The notes below the pieces were generated by a model, which was not told the origin of the DNA, did not search any database, and was given only the letters and a program-made list of their open reading frames with translations. 64,000 bases of DNA from Micromonospora violae (GTDB taxonomy: Bacteria > Actinomycetota > Actinomycetes > Mycobacteriales > Micromonosporaceae). The position numbers were made by a program, and so were the translations under genes. The stretch's first letter is position 1. Each line of letters begins with the position of its first letter. The stretch spans positions 3,658,001-3,722,000 of the forward strand of contig NZ_SHKK01000001.1 in NCBI RefSeq assembly GCF_004217135.1, read 5' to 3'. Below are positions 54,491-63,686 of the stretch, in pieces.

Positions 54491-55791
54491 GCCTCCGGGG
54501 TGGTGACGGGCAGCTCGGTGAAGAAGCAGGTCCGGTGGCCGGTGTGGCAGGCCGCACCGACCTGGTCCACGGTCACCAGGAGCGCGTCCCCGTCGCAGTC
54601 CAGGGCGACCGACCGCACGTACTGGTGATGCCCGGAGGTGGCGCCCTTGACCCAGTATTCGCGTCGGCTGCGCGACCAGTAGGTGGCCCGGCCGGTGGTG
54701 AGGGTGCGGTGCAACGCCTCGTCGTCCATCCAGGCGACCATCAGCACCTCACCGGAGTCGTGCGCGCGCACCACGGCGGCGACCAAGCCGTCGGCGGTGC
54801 GGCGCAGCTGGGCCGCGATGGCCGGATCGAGCCGGGACGGTCGCGCGGGCGCGGGCTGCTCGTTCGGGTCGCTGGGGACGCCGGTCACCGGCGGGTCAGG
54901 TACGGGCACAGTCAGCAATTCTCCCGCACGCGGCGCGGGCACCGCCGACCGCTCCCGCCCGGGTGGTGGCGCCGAGGGCCGGGGCGCGGGCCCGGCCGGT
55001 CGGGCCAGCTGGGCGACGTAGCGATCCAGCCGGCCGTCGACCAGGGCGGCGGCCAGGTCCGCTCCGGCCGCCTCCGCGATCTCCTCGGCGTACGGGCGGA
55101 TCAACGGCAGTGTGCCGGCGACCAGCCGCACGGCGGCGGCCCAGAGCTGCCCGGTGGCGCCCGGACGCAGCCCGAGGCAGAGCAGCATGTCCGCCCGGTA
55201 GCCGGGTGGGGCCACCGGCAGCTCCAGGGCCGCCGCGAAGGCCTCCCGGCGGGAGTGCACCCGCACGGACGGGTTGGCCGGGCGCAGCACTGAGGGGCAG
55301 AGCCGCGCCAGGTCGGCGACAGCGAGCCGGACGCCGAGGCGGTCATTGGCCGCGCGGGCGGCGGCGGCCTTACCCAGCGTGGCGATCATCTCTTCGAGTC
55401 GGGGTGGCTCGGCGGGCTGGCAGAGCACCGGCAGGTCGATCCGGGGCCGCCACTGCGGGTCGGCCCAGAGCAGCCGCGCCGGCGCGGTGACCGGCAGCCC
55501 GAACGCCCAGTCGGCCGGTTCGCCGAGCCGGTGCACCCAGGACCGGACGTCGCGGGCGGCCACCGAGACGTGGGTGACCTGGCCTGCGGACTCGGCCAGG
55601 TAGGCCCGCCGGGCGGCGTACGGGGCGCCGCCAACCAGCACGTCGAGGTCGACGTCGCTGTGCGCGGTGGCGGCACGGCGGGCGTGGCTGCCGCGCAACA
55701 GGATGCCGACCACCGGCCGCTCGGCGGCCTGCCGCAACCGCGCGGCCCAATCCTCGAAGAAACCGCTATCCGGTAACGGAGCGTGACCCAC
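54484..55791 (-). CDS. hisI: Nucleotidyltransferase - phosphoribosyl-AMP cyclohydrolase fusion
   Basis: A single 435-residue open frame. The N-terminal third has a nucleotidyltransferase motif ([22 protein letters not shown]-x10-D-x-D), followed by a helical domain (to about 280) and a Pro-rich linker. The C-terminal 115 residues are a complete His[43 protein letters not shown] and [10 protein letters not shown] with the Zn and Mg ligands. HisI opens the ring of phosphoribosyl-AMP in histidine synthesis. An internal GTG at 54909 with GGGAGA upstream could give a free HisI of 141 residues, so both forms may be made. The stop lies in the 55-bp repeat; trpE follows. Confidence 0.88.
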   Translation of the reverse strand: MGHAPLPDSGFFEDWAARLRQAAERPVVGILLRGSHARRAATAHSDVDLDVLVGGAPYAARRAYLAESAGQVTHVSVAARDVRSWVHRLGEPADWAFGLPVTAPARLLWADPQWRPRIDLPVLCQPAEPPRLEEMIATLGKAAAARAANDRLGVRLAVADLARLCPSVLRPANPSVRVHSRREAFAAALELPVAPPGYRADMLLCLGLRPGATGQLWAAAVRLVAGTLPLIRPYAEEIAEAAGADLAAALVDGRLDRYVAQLARPAGPAPRPSAPPPGRERSAVPAPRAGELLTVPVPDPPVTGVPSDPNEQPAPARPSRLDPAIAAQLRRTADGLVAAVVRAHDSGEVLMVAWMDDEALHRTLTTGRATYWSRSRREYWVKGATSGHHQYVRSVALDCDGDALLVTVDQVGAACHTGHRTCFFTELPVTTPEAR

Positions 55792-55935
55792 CGCGTCATC
55801 GTGCCGTACGTCCGATCGGTACGCAATGCCCGTTGGCGGACTTCGTGTCCGGTCCGGAGCCTACTGCCCGTTCTCGCGCTCCGTGCGACGGAGGCCGGTT
55901 TGGCGCGTTGCGCTGGACGCAGCATTTCACCTAGC

Positions 55936-55947
55936 GTTGAGTTCAAC
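55936..55947. promoter_or_regulatory. TetR operator candidate upstream of the ABC-2 exporter
   Basis: GTTGA-GT-TCAAC is a perfect 5-bp inverted repeat with a 2-bp centre, flanked by CACCT (55929-55933) and AGGTG (55949-55953). It lies 28 bp before the ATP-binding subunit start; the operon's third gene encodes a TetR regulator. Confidence 0.55.
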
Positions 55948-55975
55948 AGGTGATGAGTTTTTGTGGAGGTGTGCG

Positions 55976-56731
55976 ATGGACGATGCGATAGCCGTGCGGG
56001 ACCTGGTCGTCGACCGAGGTGGGCGACCGGTGCTGGACGGCATCAGCTGCCGCGTTCCGCGCGGCGCGGTCACCGGGCTGCTCGGCCCCAGCGGCAGCGG
56101 CAAGACCACGTTCATGCGCGCGGTGGTCGGGGTGCAGGTGGTCAAAGGCGGCACGGTCACCGTGCTCGGCCAACCGGCCGGCACCCCCGCGCTGCGGCAC
56201 CGGGTGGGCTACCTGACCCAGGCGCCGAGCGTCTACGCCGACCTGACCGTCCGGGAGAACGCCCGCTACTTCGCCGCCCTGCACGGGCGTGGGCGCACCG
56301 AGGCCGACCGGGCGATCAGCGATGTCGGGCTGGCCGAGGCGGCCGGTCAACTGGTCGGCACCCTGTCCGGCGGTCAACGCAGCCGAGCCTCCCTGGCGTG
56401 CGCCCTGGTCGGGGAGCCGGAGCTGGTCATCCTCGACGAGCCGACCGTCGGTCAGGACCCCGTGCTGCGGGCCGACCTGTGGGCTCGGTTCCACGCGATG
56501 GCCGCCGCCGGCACCACCCTGCTGGTGTCCAGCCACGTGATGGACGAGGCGGCGCGCTGCGACCGCCTGCTGCTGATCCGCCAGGGGCGGTTGATCGCCG
56601 ACGACAGCCCGGCCGCGATCCGTGCCGCCGCCGGTGTGGACGACCTCGACGAGGCGTTCCTGCGGCTCATCCGGGCCGGCGAGGCCACCTCCGGCAGCAC
56701 CGACGCGACCGCCGAACGGGAGACCGCATGA
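55976..56731 (+). CDS. ABC transporter ATP-binding subunit
   Basis: A 251-residue ATPase from ATG 55976 with GGAGGTG upstream. Walker A is GPSGSGKTT (about 38-46), the Q-loop lies in YLTQAPSVYAD, the signature is LSGGQRSRASLA, Walker B is LVILDEPTVGQDP, and the switch His is in SSHVMDEA. It is the DrrA/CcmA-like type that pairs with ABC-2 permeases for export. Its last codon overlaps the permease start (ATGA), so they form an operon with the TetR gene. Confidence 0.95.
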   Translation: MDDAIAVRDLVVDRGGRPVLDGISCRVPRGAVTGLLGPSGSGKTTFMRAVVGVQVVKGGTVTVLGQPAGTPALRHRVGYLTQAPSVYADLTVRENARYFAALHGRGRTEADRAISDVGLAEAAGQLVGTLSGGQRSRASLACALVGEPELVILDEPTVGQDPVLRADLWARFHAMAAAGTTLLVSSHVMDEAARCDRLLLIRQGRLIADDSPAAIRAAAGVDDLDEAFLRLIRAGEATSGSTDATAERETA

Positions 56732-57483
56732 ACCCGCGCATCCTCGCCGCCACCACCGGCCGCATCCTGCGGCAGCTCCGGCACGACCGGCGGACCATCG
56801 CGCTGCTCGTGGTGGTGCCGGCCGTCCTGCTCACCCTGGTCTACTTCATGTACGCCGACCAGCCCACCCCGCCCGGTCAGCCGACGACCTTCGACCGGGT
56901 CGCGCTGGTGATGCTCGGCATCTTCCCCTTCGTGATCATGTTCTTGGTGACCAGCATCGCCATGCTGCGGGAACGCACCTCGGGGACGCTGGAGCGGCTG
57001 CTCACCACACCGCTGGGCAAGCTCGATCTGCTCTTCGCGTACGGCATCGCGTTCGGGCTGGCAGCCGCCGTGCAGGCCGCCGTCGCCGCCGCCGTGGCGT
57101 ACTGGGTCTTCGACCTGGACACCGCCGGCAGCATCGGGCTGGTGCTCGGGATCGCCGTGCTCGACGCCGTGCTCGGCGTCGCCCTCGGGCTGCTGTGCAG
57201 TGCCTTCGCGCGCACCGAGTTCCAGGCAGTACAGTTCCTGCCAGTCGTGGTGATCCCCCAACTGCTGCTCTGCGGGCTGTTCGTGGCCCGCGACCAGATG
57301 GCCGGCTGGCTCCAGGCGCTCAGTGACGCCTTCCCCCTGTCGTACGCCATCGAGGCGTTGCAGGAGGTCGGCGCCCACGCCGAGCCGACCGGCCGGATGT
57401 GGCGGGACGTGGCGGTGGTGTTCGGCGCGGTGGTGCTGGCGCTGGTGCTCGCGGCGGCCACCCTGCGCCGACGCAGCGGTTGA
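56728..57483 (+). CDS. ABC-2 type transporter permease
   Basis: A 251-residue membrane protein with six hydrophobic segments. The N-terminal region LRQLRHDRRTIALLVVVPAV and the ABC-2 motif MLRERTSGTLERLLTTPLGKL are typical, as is SDAFPLSYAIEALQEV near the end. With the overlapping ATP-binding gene it makes an exporter of unknown substrate, under the TetR regulator encoded next. Confidence 0.94.
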   Translation: MNPRILAATTGRILRQLRHDRRTIALLVVVPAVLLTLVYFMYADQPTPPGQPTTFDRVALVMLGIFPFVIMFLVTSIAMLRERTSGTLERLLTTPLGKLDLLFAYGIAFGLAAAVQAAVAAAVAYWVFDLDTAGSIGLVLGIAVLDAVLGVALGLLCSAFARTEFQAVQFLPVVVIPQLLLCGLFVARDQMAGWLQALSDAFPLSYAIEALQEVGAHAEPTGRMWRDVAVVFGAVVLALVLAAATLRRRSG

Positions 57484-57573
57484 CCGCCAGGAGCGGTGAC
57501 CAGCGCGGCAACTGATCCCGTCGTGGGCCGAGCCGGCTCACGACGGGTCCAGGCGGACGAACGAAGGGCGGCG

Positions 57574-58170
57574 ATGACGCGGCGAACCGGCCGGCGACCC
57601 GGCAGACCGGGCACCCGGGAGGCGATTCTCGACGCGGCGCGGACGGCGTTCGCCGAACGTGGCTTCGACGCCGCCTCGATCCGGTCCATCGCCGGCGCGG
57701 CGGAGGTCGACCCGGCGCTGGTGCACCACTACTTCGGCAGCAAGGACCAGCTCTTCCTGGCCGCGATGAACTTCCCGATCGACCCTGGTCAGGTCGTGCC
57801 GAAGGCGCTCGCCGGTGACCGGGACGCCGTCGGTGAGCGGTTGGTGCGCACCTTCCTCGGCGTCTGGGACTCCCCCGCCGGCAGCGCCGGGGTGGCGCTG
57901 ATGCGCTCGGCGGTCAGCAACGAGTGGACCGCGCGGTTGCTGCGTGAGTTCGTCACCACCCAGGTGCTGCGCCGGGTGCTCGAAAACCTCGACGTCGATC
58001 CGGCCGAGCTGCCGTTGCGGGGCTCCCTGGTGGCCACCCAGATGATCGGGCTGGCCATGATGCGGCACGTGGTACGCCTGGAGCCGGTCGCGTCGGCGGA
58101 CCTGGAGACCCTGGTGGCCGCGATCGGTCCCACGATCCAGCGCTACCTCACCGGCCCGCTGCCGAGCTGA
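57574..58170 (+). CDS. TetR-family regulator of the ABC-2 exporter operon
   Basis: About 198 residues from ATG 57574; GTG 57496 would extend it by 26 residues that lie outside the normal TetR fold. HTH: EAILDAARTAFAERGFDAAS, IRSIAGAAEVDPALVHHYFG. The C-terminal domain (TetR_C-type) has RLVRTFLGVWDSPAGSAGV. It is the last gene of the exporter operon and probably binds the palindrome at 55936-55947. Confidence 0.9.
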   Translation: MTRRTGRRPGRPGTREAILDAARTAFAERGFDAASIRSIAGAAEVDPALVHHYFGSKDQLFLAAMNFPIDPGQVVPKALAGDRDAVGERLVRTFLGVWDSPAGSAGVALMRSAVSNEWTARLLREFVTTQVLRRVLENLDVDPAELPLRGSLVATQMIGLAMMRHVVRLEPVASADLETLVAAIGPTIQRYLTGPLPS

Positions 58171-58201
58171 CCCGACGCCGGCGGCCGGCAGCGCGGCCTG
58201 C

Positions 58202-58951
58202 TCAGCGCGGCGGACCGGCGTCGGCGGTGCGGCGCAGCGGTGGCAGCAGCCGCGGCAACTCGGCCGGGTCGGCCACCGGGCCCGGGAAGGCCAGCCGGAC
58301 CCGACGCCGGGCACCGGGGCGGCCGAGGGCGACCACCAGCCCGTAGCGGTCGATGCGCACCACCCGCGGCGGTCCGTCCGGGGCCTGCTCGGTCAACCCG
58401 AGCTGCCGGCGCAGGTACTCCGTGACCTGAGCGCCGTGGCACTCGGCGAGGTCGGCGAGCAGGCGAGCCTCGACCGGGTGCAGCGGGTCCGGCTCGGCCT
58501 CGGCGTACTCCACCGGGTCGACCCGGCGCACGACGCCGGCCCGCTCCCAGCGGACCTCGACCACCTCGAAGCGGAACAGCCGGAACCGGGTGCCCACATC
58601 GAGCAGGTCGCCGGTCGGCTCCACCGTGGCGAAGTCGACCGCCGCGTGGCGGGCCTCGTCGCCGCGCAGCTCGCCCGCCCAGCCGGACACCCAGGCCCGC
58701 CCCAGGCCGGGCGAGCCGGCGGCGGGCGGCAGGTCGAGCACGTCGAGCACCACCGCGACGTCGCTGCCCCCGGCCGCCGGTTGCAGGGCGGCGGCCAGGT
58801 GGCTGGCCACCGGCACCAGCAGCAGCACCCGCCCGTCCGAGTCGGTGACGTGCCGGGCGTGGTGCGGGCCTGGCCGGTGGGCCAGATGCACCAGACCGGG
58901 CAGGCGGCCGGCGACGAGGGTACGGACGATCTCGGCGGGGTTGGGCCGCAT
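58202..58951 (-). CDS. DUF2470-domain protein, iron-regulated
   Basis: A 249-residue protein from ATG 58951 with AGGAGG nine bases upstream. The first 140 residues resemble a split-barrel FMN/haem-binding fold (HARHVTDSDGRVLLLVPVAS). The C-terminal 90 residues match DUF2470 (EARLLADLAECHGAQVTEYL, RIDRYGLVVALGRPGARRRV, ELPRLLPPLRR), as found in HugZ-like haem-utilisation proteins. An IdeR/DmdR-type iron box lies 22 bp upstream of the start, so it should be made when iron is short. This supports a role in haem iron use, or in siderophore reduction. Confidence 0.82.
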   Translation of the reverse strand: MRPNPAEIVRTLVAGRLPGLVHLAHRPGPHHARHVTDSDGRVLLLVPVASHLAAALQPAAGGSDVAVVLDVLDLPPAAGSPGLGRAWVSGWAGELRGDEARHAAVDFATVEPTGDLLDVGTRFRLFRFEVVEVRWERAGVVRRVDPVEYAEAEPDPLHPVEARLLADLAECHGAQVTEYLRRQLGLTEQAPDGPPRVVRIDRYGLVVALGRPGARRRVRLAFPGPVADPAELPRLLPPLRRTADAGPPR

Positions 58952-58968
58952 GGGGCGCGACCTCCTTC

Positions 58969-58987
58969 AGAGGTTAGGCTTACCTAA
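58969..58987 (-). promoter_or_regulatory. IdeR/DmdR1-type iron box
   Basis: The 19-bp site contains the palindrome TTAGGCTTACCTAA (58974-58987) and matches the IdeR consensus TTAGGTTAGGCTAACCTAA at 16 of 19 positions. It lies just upstream of the DUF2470 gene. Confidence 0.85.
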
Positions 58988-59036
58988 CCCGGAGCCTAGA
59001 GCACCCACCCGTCGACGTCCACCACACCACCACACC

Positions 59037-60818
59037 TCACCGGGTCTGCTCCAGCCACGAGGCGTAGAGCAGGCCGTAGACCGAGTCGGCGTCGCCCACC
59101 AGCTCGTCGTGCGGGCCACGCTGGACCACCCGACCCCGGTCCACCACGATCACCTCGTCGGCGGCCTGCGCCGTGGAGAGCCGGTGCGCGATCGCCAGGG
59201 TGGTCCGACCACGGGTGACCGCGTCCAGCGTGCGTTGCAACCGCACCTCCGTCGCCGGGTCCACCGCGCTGGTCGCCTCGTCGAGCACCAGCAGATCCGG
59301 GTCGGCCACGTACGCGCGGGCCAACGCGACAAGCTGGCGCTCACCGACGCTGAGCGCCTCGCCGCGCTCCCCGACCGGGGTGTCCAGGCCCGCCGGCAGA
59401 CCCTCCAACCAGTCCGACAGGCCCAGCTCGGTGAACGCGGTGCTCAGCTGCTCGTCGGTCAGCTCCGGGCGGGCGAACCGCACGTTGTCCCCCACCGTCG
59501 CATCGAAAAGGAACCCGTCCTGCGGCACCATCACCACCCGGGAACGCAACGAATCGAACCGGACGTCCGTCAACGGCACCCCGGACAGCAGCACCGCCCC
59601 GGCCGACGGGTCCATCAGACGCGTCAGCAACTTGGCGAACGTGGTCTTGCCGCTGCCGGTCTCACCGACCACCGCCACCCGGCTCTTCGCCGGAATCTCC
59701 AGGTCGATGTCGTGCAGCACCGGCGGACCACCCGGATAGGCGAACCGCACACCGGCGAACCGGATGTCCAACGGCCCGCCCGGCAACTCCCGCCCCTGCT
59801 CACCCGGGTCGGCCACATCCGGGGCGACGTCCAGCACGTCCAACACCCGACGCCAGCCGGCGATCGCGTTCTGCGCCTCGTTGAGCACCTCCGTGGCGAT
59901 CTGCACCGGCTGGATGAAGAGCGTCACCAGGAACAGGAACGCGGTCAGCTGGCCGATCGACAGCGTGCCGTCCACCCCCAACACCACGCCGAGCACCACC
60001 ACACCGGCCAACGCCAGCCCCGCCGCCAACTCCCCGACCGAACTGCCCACGATGCTGATCCGAATCGCCCGCTGCTGCGCCAGACGCTGCCGGTCGATCG
60101 CCTCGTCCAGCCGCCGCTCGGTGCGCCCGGCGATCCCGTACGCCCGGATCACCGGCGCGCCCACCACGCTCTCGCCGATCGCGCCGAGCAGCGTCCCGGT
60201 GCGTTGGCGCACCACCGCGTACGCCGTGCCGAGGCGGCGTTGCAACTGCCGGATGACGAACACCGCCGGCAGGAACGCGGCCAGCACCACCAGCGTCAAC
60301 TGCCAGGAGTACGCCAGCATGACGGCCGTGGTGACCACCAGCTGACCGAGGTTGACCAGCAGGATCACCCCGCCCCACTGGAGGAACTGGGTGATCTGGT
60401 CGACGTCGCTGGTCACCCGCGAGACCAGCGACCCCCGCCGCTCCGACTGCTGGTGCAACATCGACAGGTCGTGCACGTGCCGGAACGCCCGCGTCCGGAC
60501 GTTCGCCAGCGCCGTCTCGCTGACCGTGAACAGCCGGCGCATCATGAGGTAGCCGCAGAGCGTGGTGATCGTCAGGATCGCCGCGGTGATCGCCACCACC
60601 GTCCAGATCACGTTCAGATCCAGACCACCGACCAGACCCCGGTCGATGCCCTGCTGCACGGCGACCGGCACGGCGACCCGACCGACCATGTAGACCAACG
60701 CCAGCGCCAACGTGCCGGCCAGACCGATCCGCAGCTCCGGCGAGAGCGCCAGCCCCCGCCGCAGGGTCTGCCAGGTCGTCTCGTCCCGCTCAACCCGCTC
60801 TTCGGTCTGAACACTCAC
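59037..60818 (-). CDS. ABC exporter half-transporter, subunit B
   Basis: A 593-residue fused membrane/ATPase protein from GTG 60818. Six helices span about 25-330. The nucleotide-binding domain has Walker A GETGSGKTT, Q-loop MVPQDGFLFD, signature LSVGERQLVALA (S-V-G-E in place of SGGQ), Walker B LLVLDEATSAVD and H-loop AIAHRLST. The altered signature and intact Walker B/Glu suggest a heterodimer with asymmetric sites, paired with the gene just upstream, whose stop lies in a 55-bp repeat 56 bp away. Exports an unknown lipid, drug or peptide. Confidence 0.93.
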   Translation of the reverse strand: MSVQTEERVERDETTWQTLRRGLALSPELRIGLAGTLALALVYMVGRVAVPVAVQQGIDRGLVGGLDLNVIWTVVAITAAILTITTLCGYLMMRRLFTVSETALANVRTRAFRHVHDLSMLHQQSERRGSLVSRVTSDVDQITQFLQWGGVILLVNLGQLVVTTAVMLAYSWQLTLVVLAAFLPAVFVIRQLQRRLGTAYAVVRQRTGTLLGAIGESVVGAPVIRAYGIAGRTERRLDEAIDRQRLAQQRAIRISIVGSSVGELAAGLALAGVVVLGVVLGVDGTLSIGQLTAFLFLVTLFIQPVQIATEVLNEAQNAIAGWRRVLDVLDVAPDVADPGEQGRELPGGPLDIRFAGVRFAYPGGPPVLHDIDLEIPAKSRVAVVGETGSGKTTFAKLLTRLMDPSAGAVLLSGVPLTDVRFDSLRSRVVMVPQDGFLFDATVGDNVRFARPELTDEQLSTAFTELGLSDWLEGLPAGLDTPVGERGEALSVGERQLVALARAYVADPDLLVLDEATSAVDPATEVRLQRTLDAVTRGRTTLAIAHRLSTAQAADEVIVVDRGRVVQRGPHDELVGDADSVYGLLYASWLEQTR

Positions 60819-60825
60819 CGTGCCG

Positions 60826-60880
60826 GCCTTTCGTTCGCGACTGCGGGGCTCCGCTGCGCTGCACTCCTCGCGCTCACCGG
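60826..60880. repeat. 55-bp dispersed repeat, copy 2 (ABC exporter gene junction)
   Basis: Identical to 54436-54490. It includes the TGA stop of the upstream ABC gene (60874-60876) and an AAAGGC eleven bases from the GTG of the downstream ABC gene, exactly as in copy 1. Confidence 0.95.
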
Positions 60881-62757
60881 TCCACCTCGATTTCCAGGCC
60901 CGACGGCAACGGCGCCACGTCGTCGCTGTAGGTGCTCTCCTGCGCGCGGTCGACCTCGGCCTGCTCGTAGGCGGTGACCAGATCGACGTACCCGGGCACG
61001 GTCGCCAACAACTCGCTGTGGGTGCCCCGGGCGACCACCCGTCCCTGCTCCACGTAGATGACCTCGTCGGCGAGCGCGATGGTGGCCCGGCGGTACGCCA
61101 CCACCAGGATCGACGCGGCCGGTACCCCCGCCTGCGCGGTCGACGACCGCAGCCCTGCCAGGATGGCCGCCTCCACTCGAGGATCGACCGCGCTGGTCGC
61201 GTCGTCGAGCACCAGCAGGCGCGGCCGACCGGCCAGCGCGCGGGCCAGGGTGAGCCGCTGCCGCTGACCGCCGGAGAGCGAGGTGCCCCGCTCACCGACC
61301 ATGGTGTCCAACCCGTCGGGCAGCGCGGCGACGAAGCCGTCCGCCTCGGCCAGCCGCAGCGCCGCCCAGACCACCTCGTCGTCGACACCGGGCCGGTCGA
61401 GGGCGATGTTGGCGCGGACCGTGTCGTCGAAGATGAAGGGCACCTGGGCGACCAGCGCCACCGTGCCGGCCAGCGACGCGGAGGTCAGCTCGCGCAGGTC
61501 CACCCCGTCCAGGGTGACCGTGCCGGAGTCCGGGTCGACGAGGCGCACCGCCAGCGAGGCGATGGTGGACTTGCCGGCGCCGGTCGGCCCCACCAACGCC
61601 ACCGTCCGACCGGACGGCACCGTGAAGCCGACCTCGCCGAGGACCTGCGCGCCGGGCGGGTGCGCCTCGGCCGGCGGGTAGGAGTAGTGCACGTCGTGGA
61701 AGGCGAGGGTGGCCGGACCGGCGTCGGCCGGGTCGAGCACCCGCTGCCCGTACGGCATCTCGCCGGTGGCGTCGAGCACCCGGCGGACCCGGTCCCAGCC
61801 GGCGACGCTGCGCGGCAGCTCGGCCAGCACCCAACCGATGGCCCGCACCGGAAAGGCCAGCACGGTGAAGAGGAAGGCCACGCTGACCAGCTCGGTCACG
61901 CTGATCGCGCCCTGGCGCAGCCGGAACGCCCCGACCACCAGGACGGCGAGGGTGCCGAGGCTGGGCAGCGTCTCCAGCAGCGGGTCGAAGATGCCGCGCA
62001 GCCGGCCGACCGCGATCAGTGAGTCACGCAGCTCCCCGGCGCGACCCGCGAACCGGGCGGTCTCCTGGGCCTCACGGCCCATCGTCTTGACCACCAGGGC
62101 GCCGTCGAAGCTCTCGTGGGCGATCCCGCTGACCTCGGCGCGCAGACGCTGCGCGCGGGCCTGTCGGGGGGCCATCCGGCGGGAGTAGACGACGTTGAGC
62201 GCGAACAGCGCGGGGAAGACCGCGAGGCCGACCAGGGCGAGCGCCCAGTCGGTGGCGAAGAGCGACACGATCGCGCCGACCAGCATCACCAACGTGCCGA
62301 CCGCGAACGGCAGCGGCGCGATGGGGTACCAGGCCGCCTCCACGTCCGAGTTGGCATTGGACAGCAGGGTGCCGGTGGAGTTGCGGTGGTGCCAGGACAG
62401 CGGCAGCTCCAGGTACCGCCGGGTGACCCGGCGGCGGTAGGCGGCCTGGAGGCGGTACTGCATGTAGCCGGCGCCGAGCCGGCGTCCGAAGATGCCCGCC
62501 ACCCGCAGCACGCTGATCCCGAACAACGCTGCCGCGGCCAGCGCCAGGGTGCCGGCGCCCACCTCGCCGCGTTCGATGGCCGGAAGCGCCACCTCACCGA
62601 TGACCGCCCCGACGACCCGGGCGCTGACGATGATCATCCCGCCGAAGAGCACGCTGCCGACGACCGCGACCGTGAAGATTTTCGGCTGCTCACGGATCGC
62701 CTGCCGCAGGACCCCCAGCCCTCGACTGAGAACGTCCCGACTTGTCTTGCTCGCCAC
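60874..62757 (-). CDS. ABC exporter half-transporter, subunit A
   Basis: A 627-residue protein from GTG 62757 with GGGGGAGAG upstream. Six helices lie in the first 340 residues. The ATPase has Walker A GPTGAGKST, Q-loop LVAQVPFIFDD, canonical signature LSGGQRQRLTLA and Walker B LLVLDDATSAVD with Asp in place of the catalytic Glu. The H-loop reads VVAYRRAT with Tyr-Arg instead of His-Arg, so this site should be degenerate, as in heterodimeric exporters. With subunit B downstream it forms one transporter in one operon. Confidence 0.93.
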   Translation of the reverse strand: MASKTSRDVLSRGLGVLRQAIREQPKIFTVAVVGSVLFGGMIIVSARVVGAVIGEVALPAIERGEVGAGTLALAAAALFGISVLRVAGIFGRRLGAGYMQYRLQAAYRRRVTRRYLELPLSWHHRNSTGTLLSNANSDVEAAWYPIAPLPFAVGTLVMLVGAIVSLFATDWALALVGLAVFPALFALNVVYSRRMAPRQARAQRLRAEVSGIAHESFDGALVVKTMGREAQETARFAGRAGELRDSLIAVGRLRGIFDPLLETLPSLGTLAVLVVGAFRLRQGAISVTELVSVAFLFTVLAFPVRAIGWVLAELPRSVAGWDRVRRVLDATGEMPYGQRVLDPADAGPATLAFHDVHYSYPPAEAHPPGAQVLGEVGFTVPSGRTVALVGPTGAGKSTIASLAVRLVDPDSGTVTLDGVDLRELTSASLAGTVALVAQVPFIFDDTVRANIALDRPGVDDEVVWAALRLAEADGFVAALPDGLDTMVGERGTSLSGGQRQRLTLARALAGRPRLLVLDDATSAVDPRVEAAILAGLRSSTAQAGVPAASILVVAYRRATIALADEVIYVEQGRVVARGTHSELLATVPGYVDLVTAYEQAEVDRAQESTYSDDVAPLPSGLEIEVDR

Positions 62758-62929
62758 GCTCTCCCCCGCCGTAAGCCGCAATTATCTCCCTCATCCTTAC
62801 CGGTCGGGGCCAGCGCCGCCGACCCGGACGGGATATGTCGACCGTCACGTACCGGACGGCGGCCGGTCGCCGACGCCGGCTGGCGGCCGCTACCGCGCGC
62901 CGCCGGGTCACCGGGCCTACGATCGGGCC

Positions 62930-63559
62930 ATGCCGCGGTACGCCCGAGCCGAGCGCGAGGCGCTGGCCGATCTCCTGCTGGCCCTCGGGCCGAGCGCCCC
63001 GACGATCAACGAGGGTTGGGCGACCCGTGACCTCGCCGCGCATCTGGTGCTGCGGGAGCGCCGTCCGGACGCGGCGGGTGGGATCGTGCTGCCGCCGCTG
63101 CGCGGCTACGCCGAGCGGATCCGTCGGCGACTCGCCGCACGGCCCTACCCCGAGCTGGTGGCGCAGGTACGGCGGCCGCCGCTGTGGAGCCCCGTCAGCA
63201 ACCCGTTGACCGACGAGGCGGCCAACACGATGGAGTTCTTCATCCATCACGAGGACGTCCGCCGGGCCGCCTCCGGGTGGCAGCCGCGCGAGCTGTCCGT
63301 CGGTCTACAGGGCGCGCTCTGGAAACGCGCGACCCCGATGGCCCGGCTGGCGCTGCGCCGCTTTCCGGCGGACCTCTACGTGCAGGCGCCCGGCCATGGT
63401 GAGGTCTCCGTCGGTCGCGGCGGTGAACGGCTGCGCCTGGTCGGTGCCCCGGCCGAGCTGGTGCTGTTCTTCTCCGGCCGGCAACGGGTGGCCCGGGTCC
63501 AGCTGGACGGCTCGGCGGAGGCGGCTCAGCGGCTGCGAGCCGCCAAGCTGGGAATGTGA
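62930..63559 (+). CDS. TIGR03085-family (DinB/MDMPI-like) metal-binding protein
   Basis: A 209-residue protein from ATG 62930. Conserved features are RYARAEREALADLLLALGPS, TRDLAAHLVLRERRPDA with a putative metal-binding His, and EFFIHHEDVRRA with His-His-Glu-Asp. The C-terminal strand region VGAPAELVLFFSGR fits the TIGR03085 family. The fold is related to mycothiol-dependent DinB-like proteins; function unknown. Confidence 0.87.
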   Translation: MPRYARAEREALADLLLALGPSAPTINEGWATRDLAAHLVLRERRPDAAGGIVLPPLRGYAERIRRRLAARPYPELVAQVRRPPLWSPVSNPLTDEAANTMEFFIHHEDVRRAASGWQPRELSVGLQGALWKRATPMARLALRRFPADLYVQAPGHGEVSVGRGGERLRLVGAPAELVLFFSGRQRVARVQLDGSAEAAQRLRAAKLGM

Positions 63560-63590
63560 CTGCGTGTACGTAATCGGTCACCGAACAGCT

Positions 63591-63606
63591 GTGTGATTCG
63601 CCACAC
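63591..63606. promoter_or_regulatory. Short inverted repeat upstream of the terpene synthase
   Basis: GTGTG-ATTCGC-CACAC is a 5-bp inverted repeat with 6-bp spacer, about 80 bp before the terpene synthase start. Its spacing is like a CRP-family site but matches that consensus only partly. Confidence 0.3.
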
Positions 63607-63686
63607 CCAGCGAAACACGCAGATGCCTCCTCCCGTACGCTTCACCGCGCCGCTCCGCGCCGGGCGGCACGAAGTGGGGGCGCATT

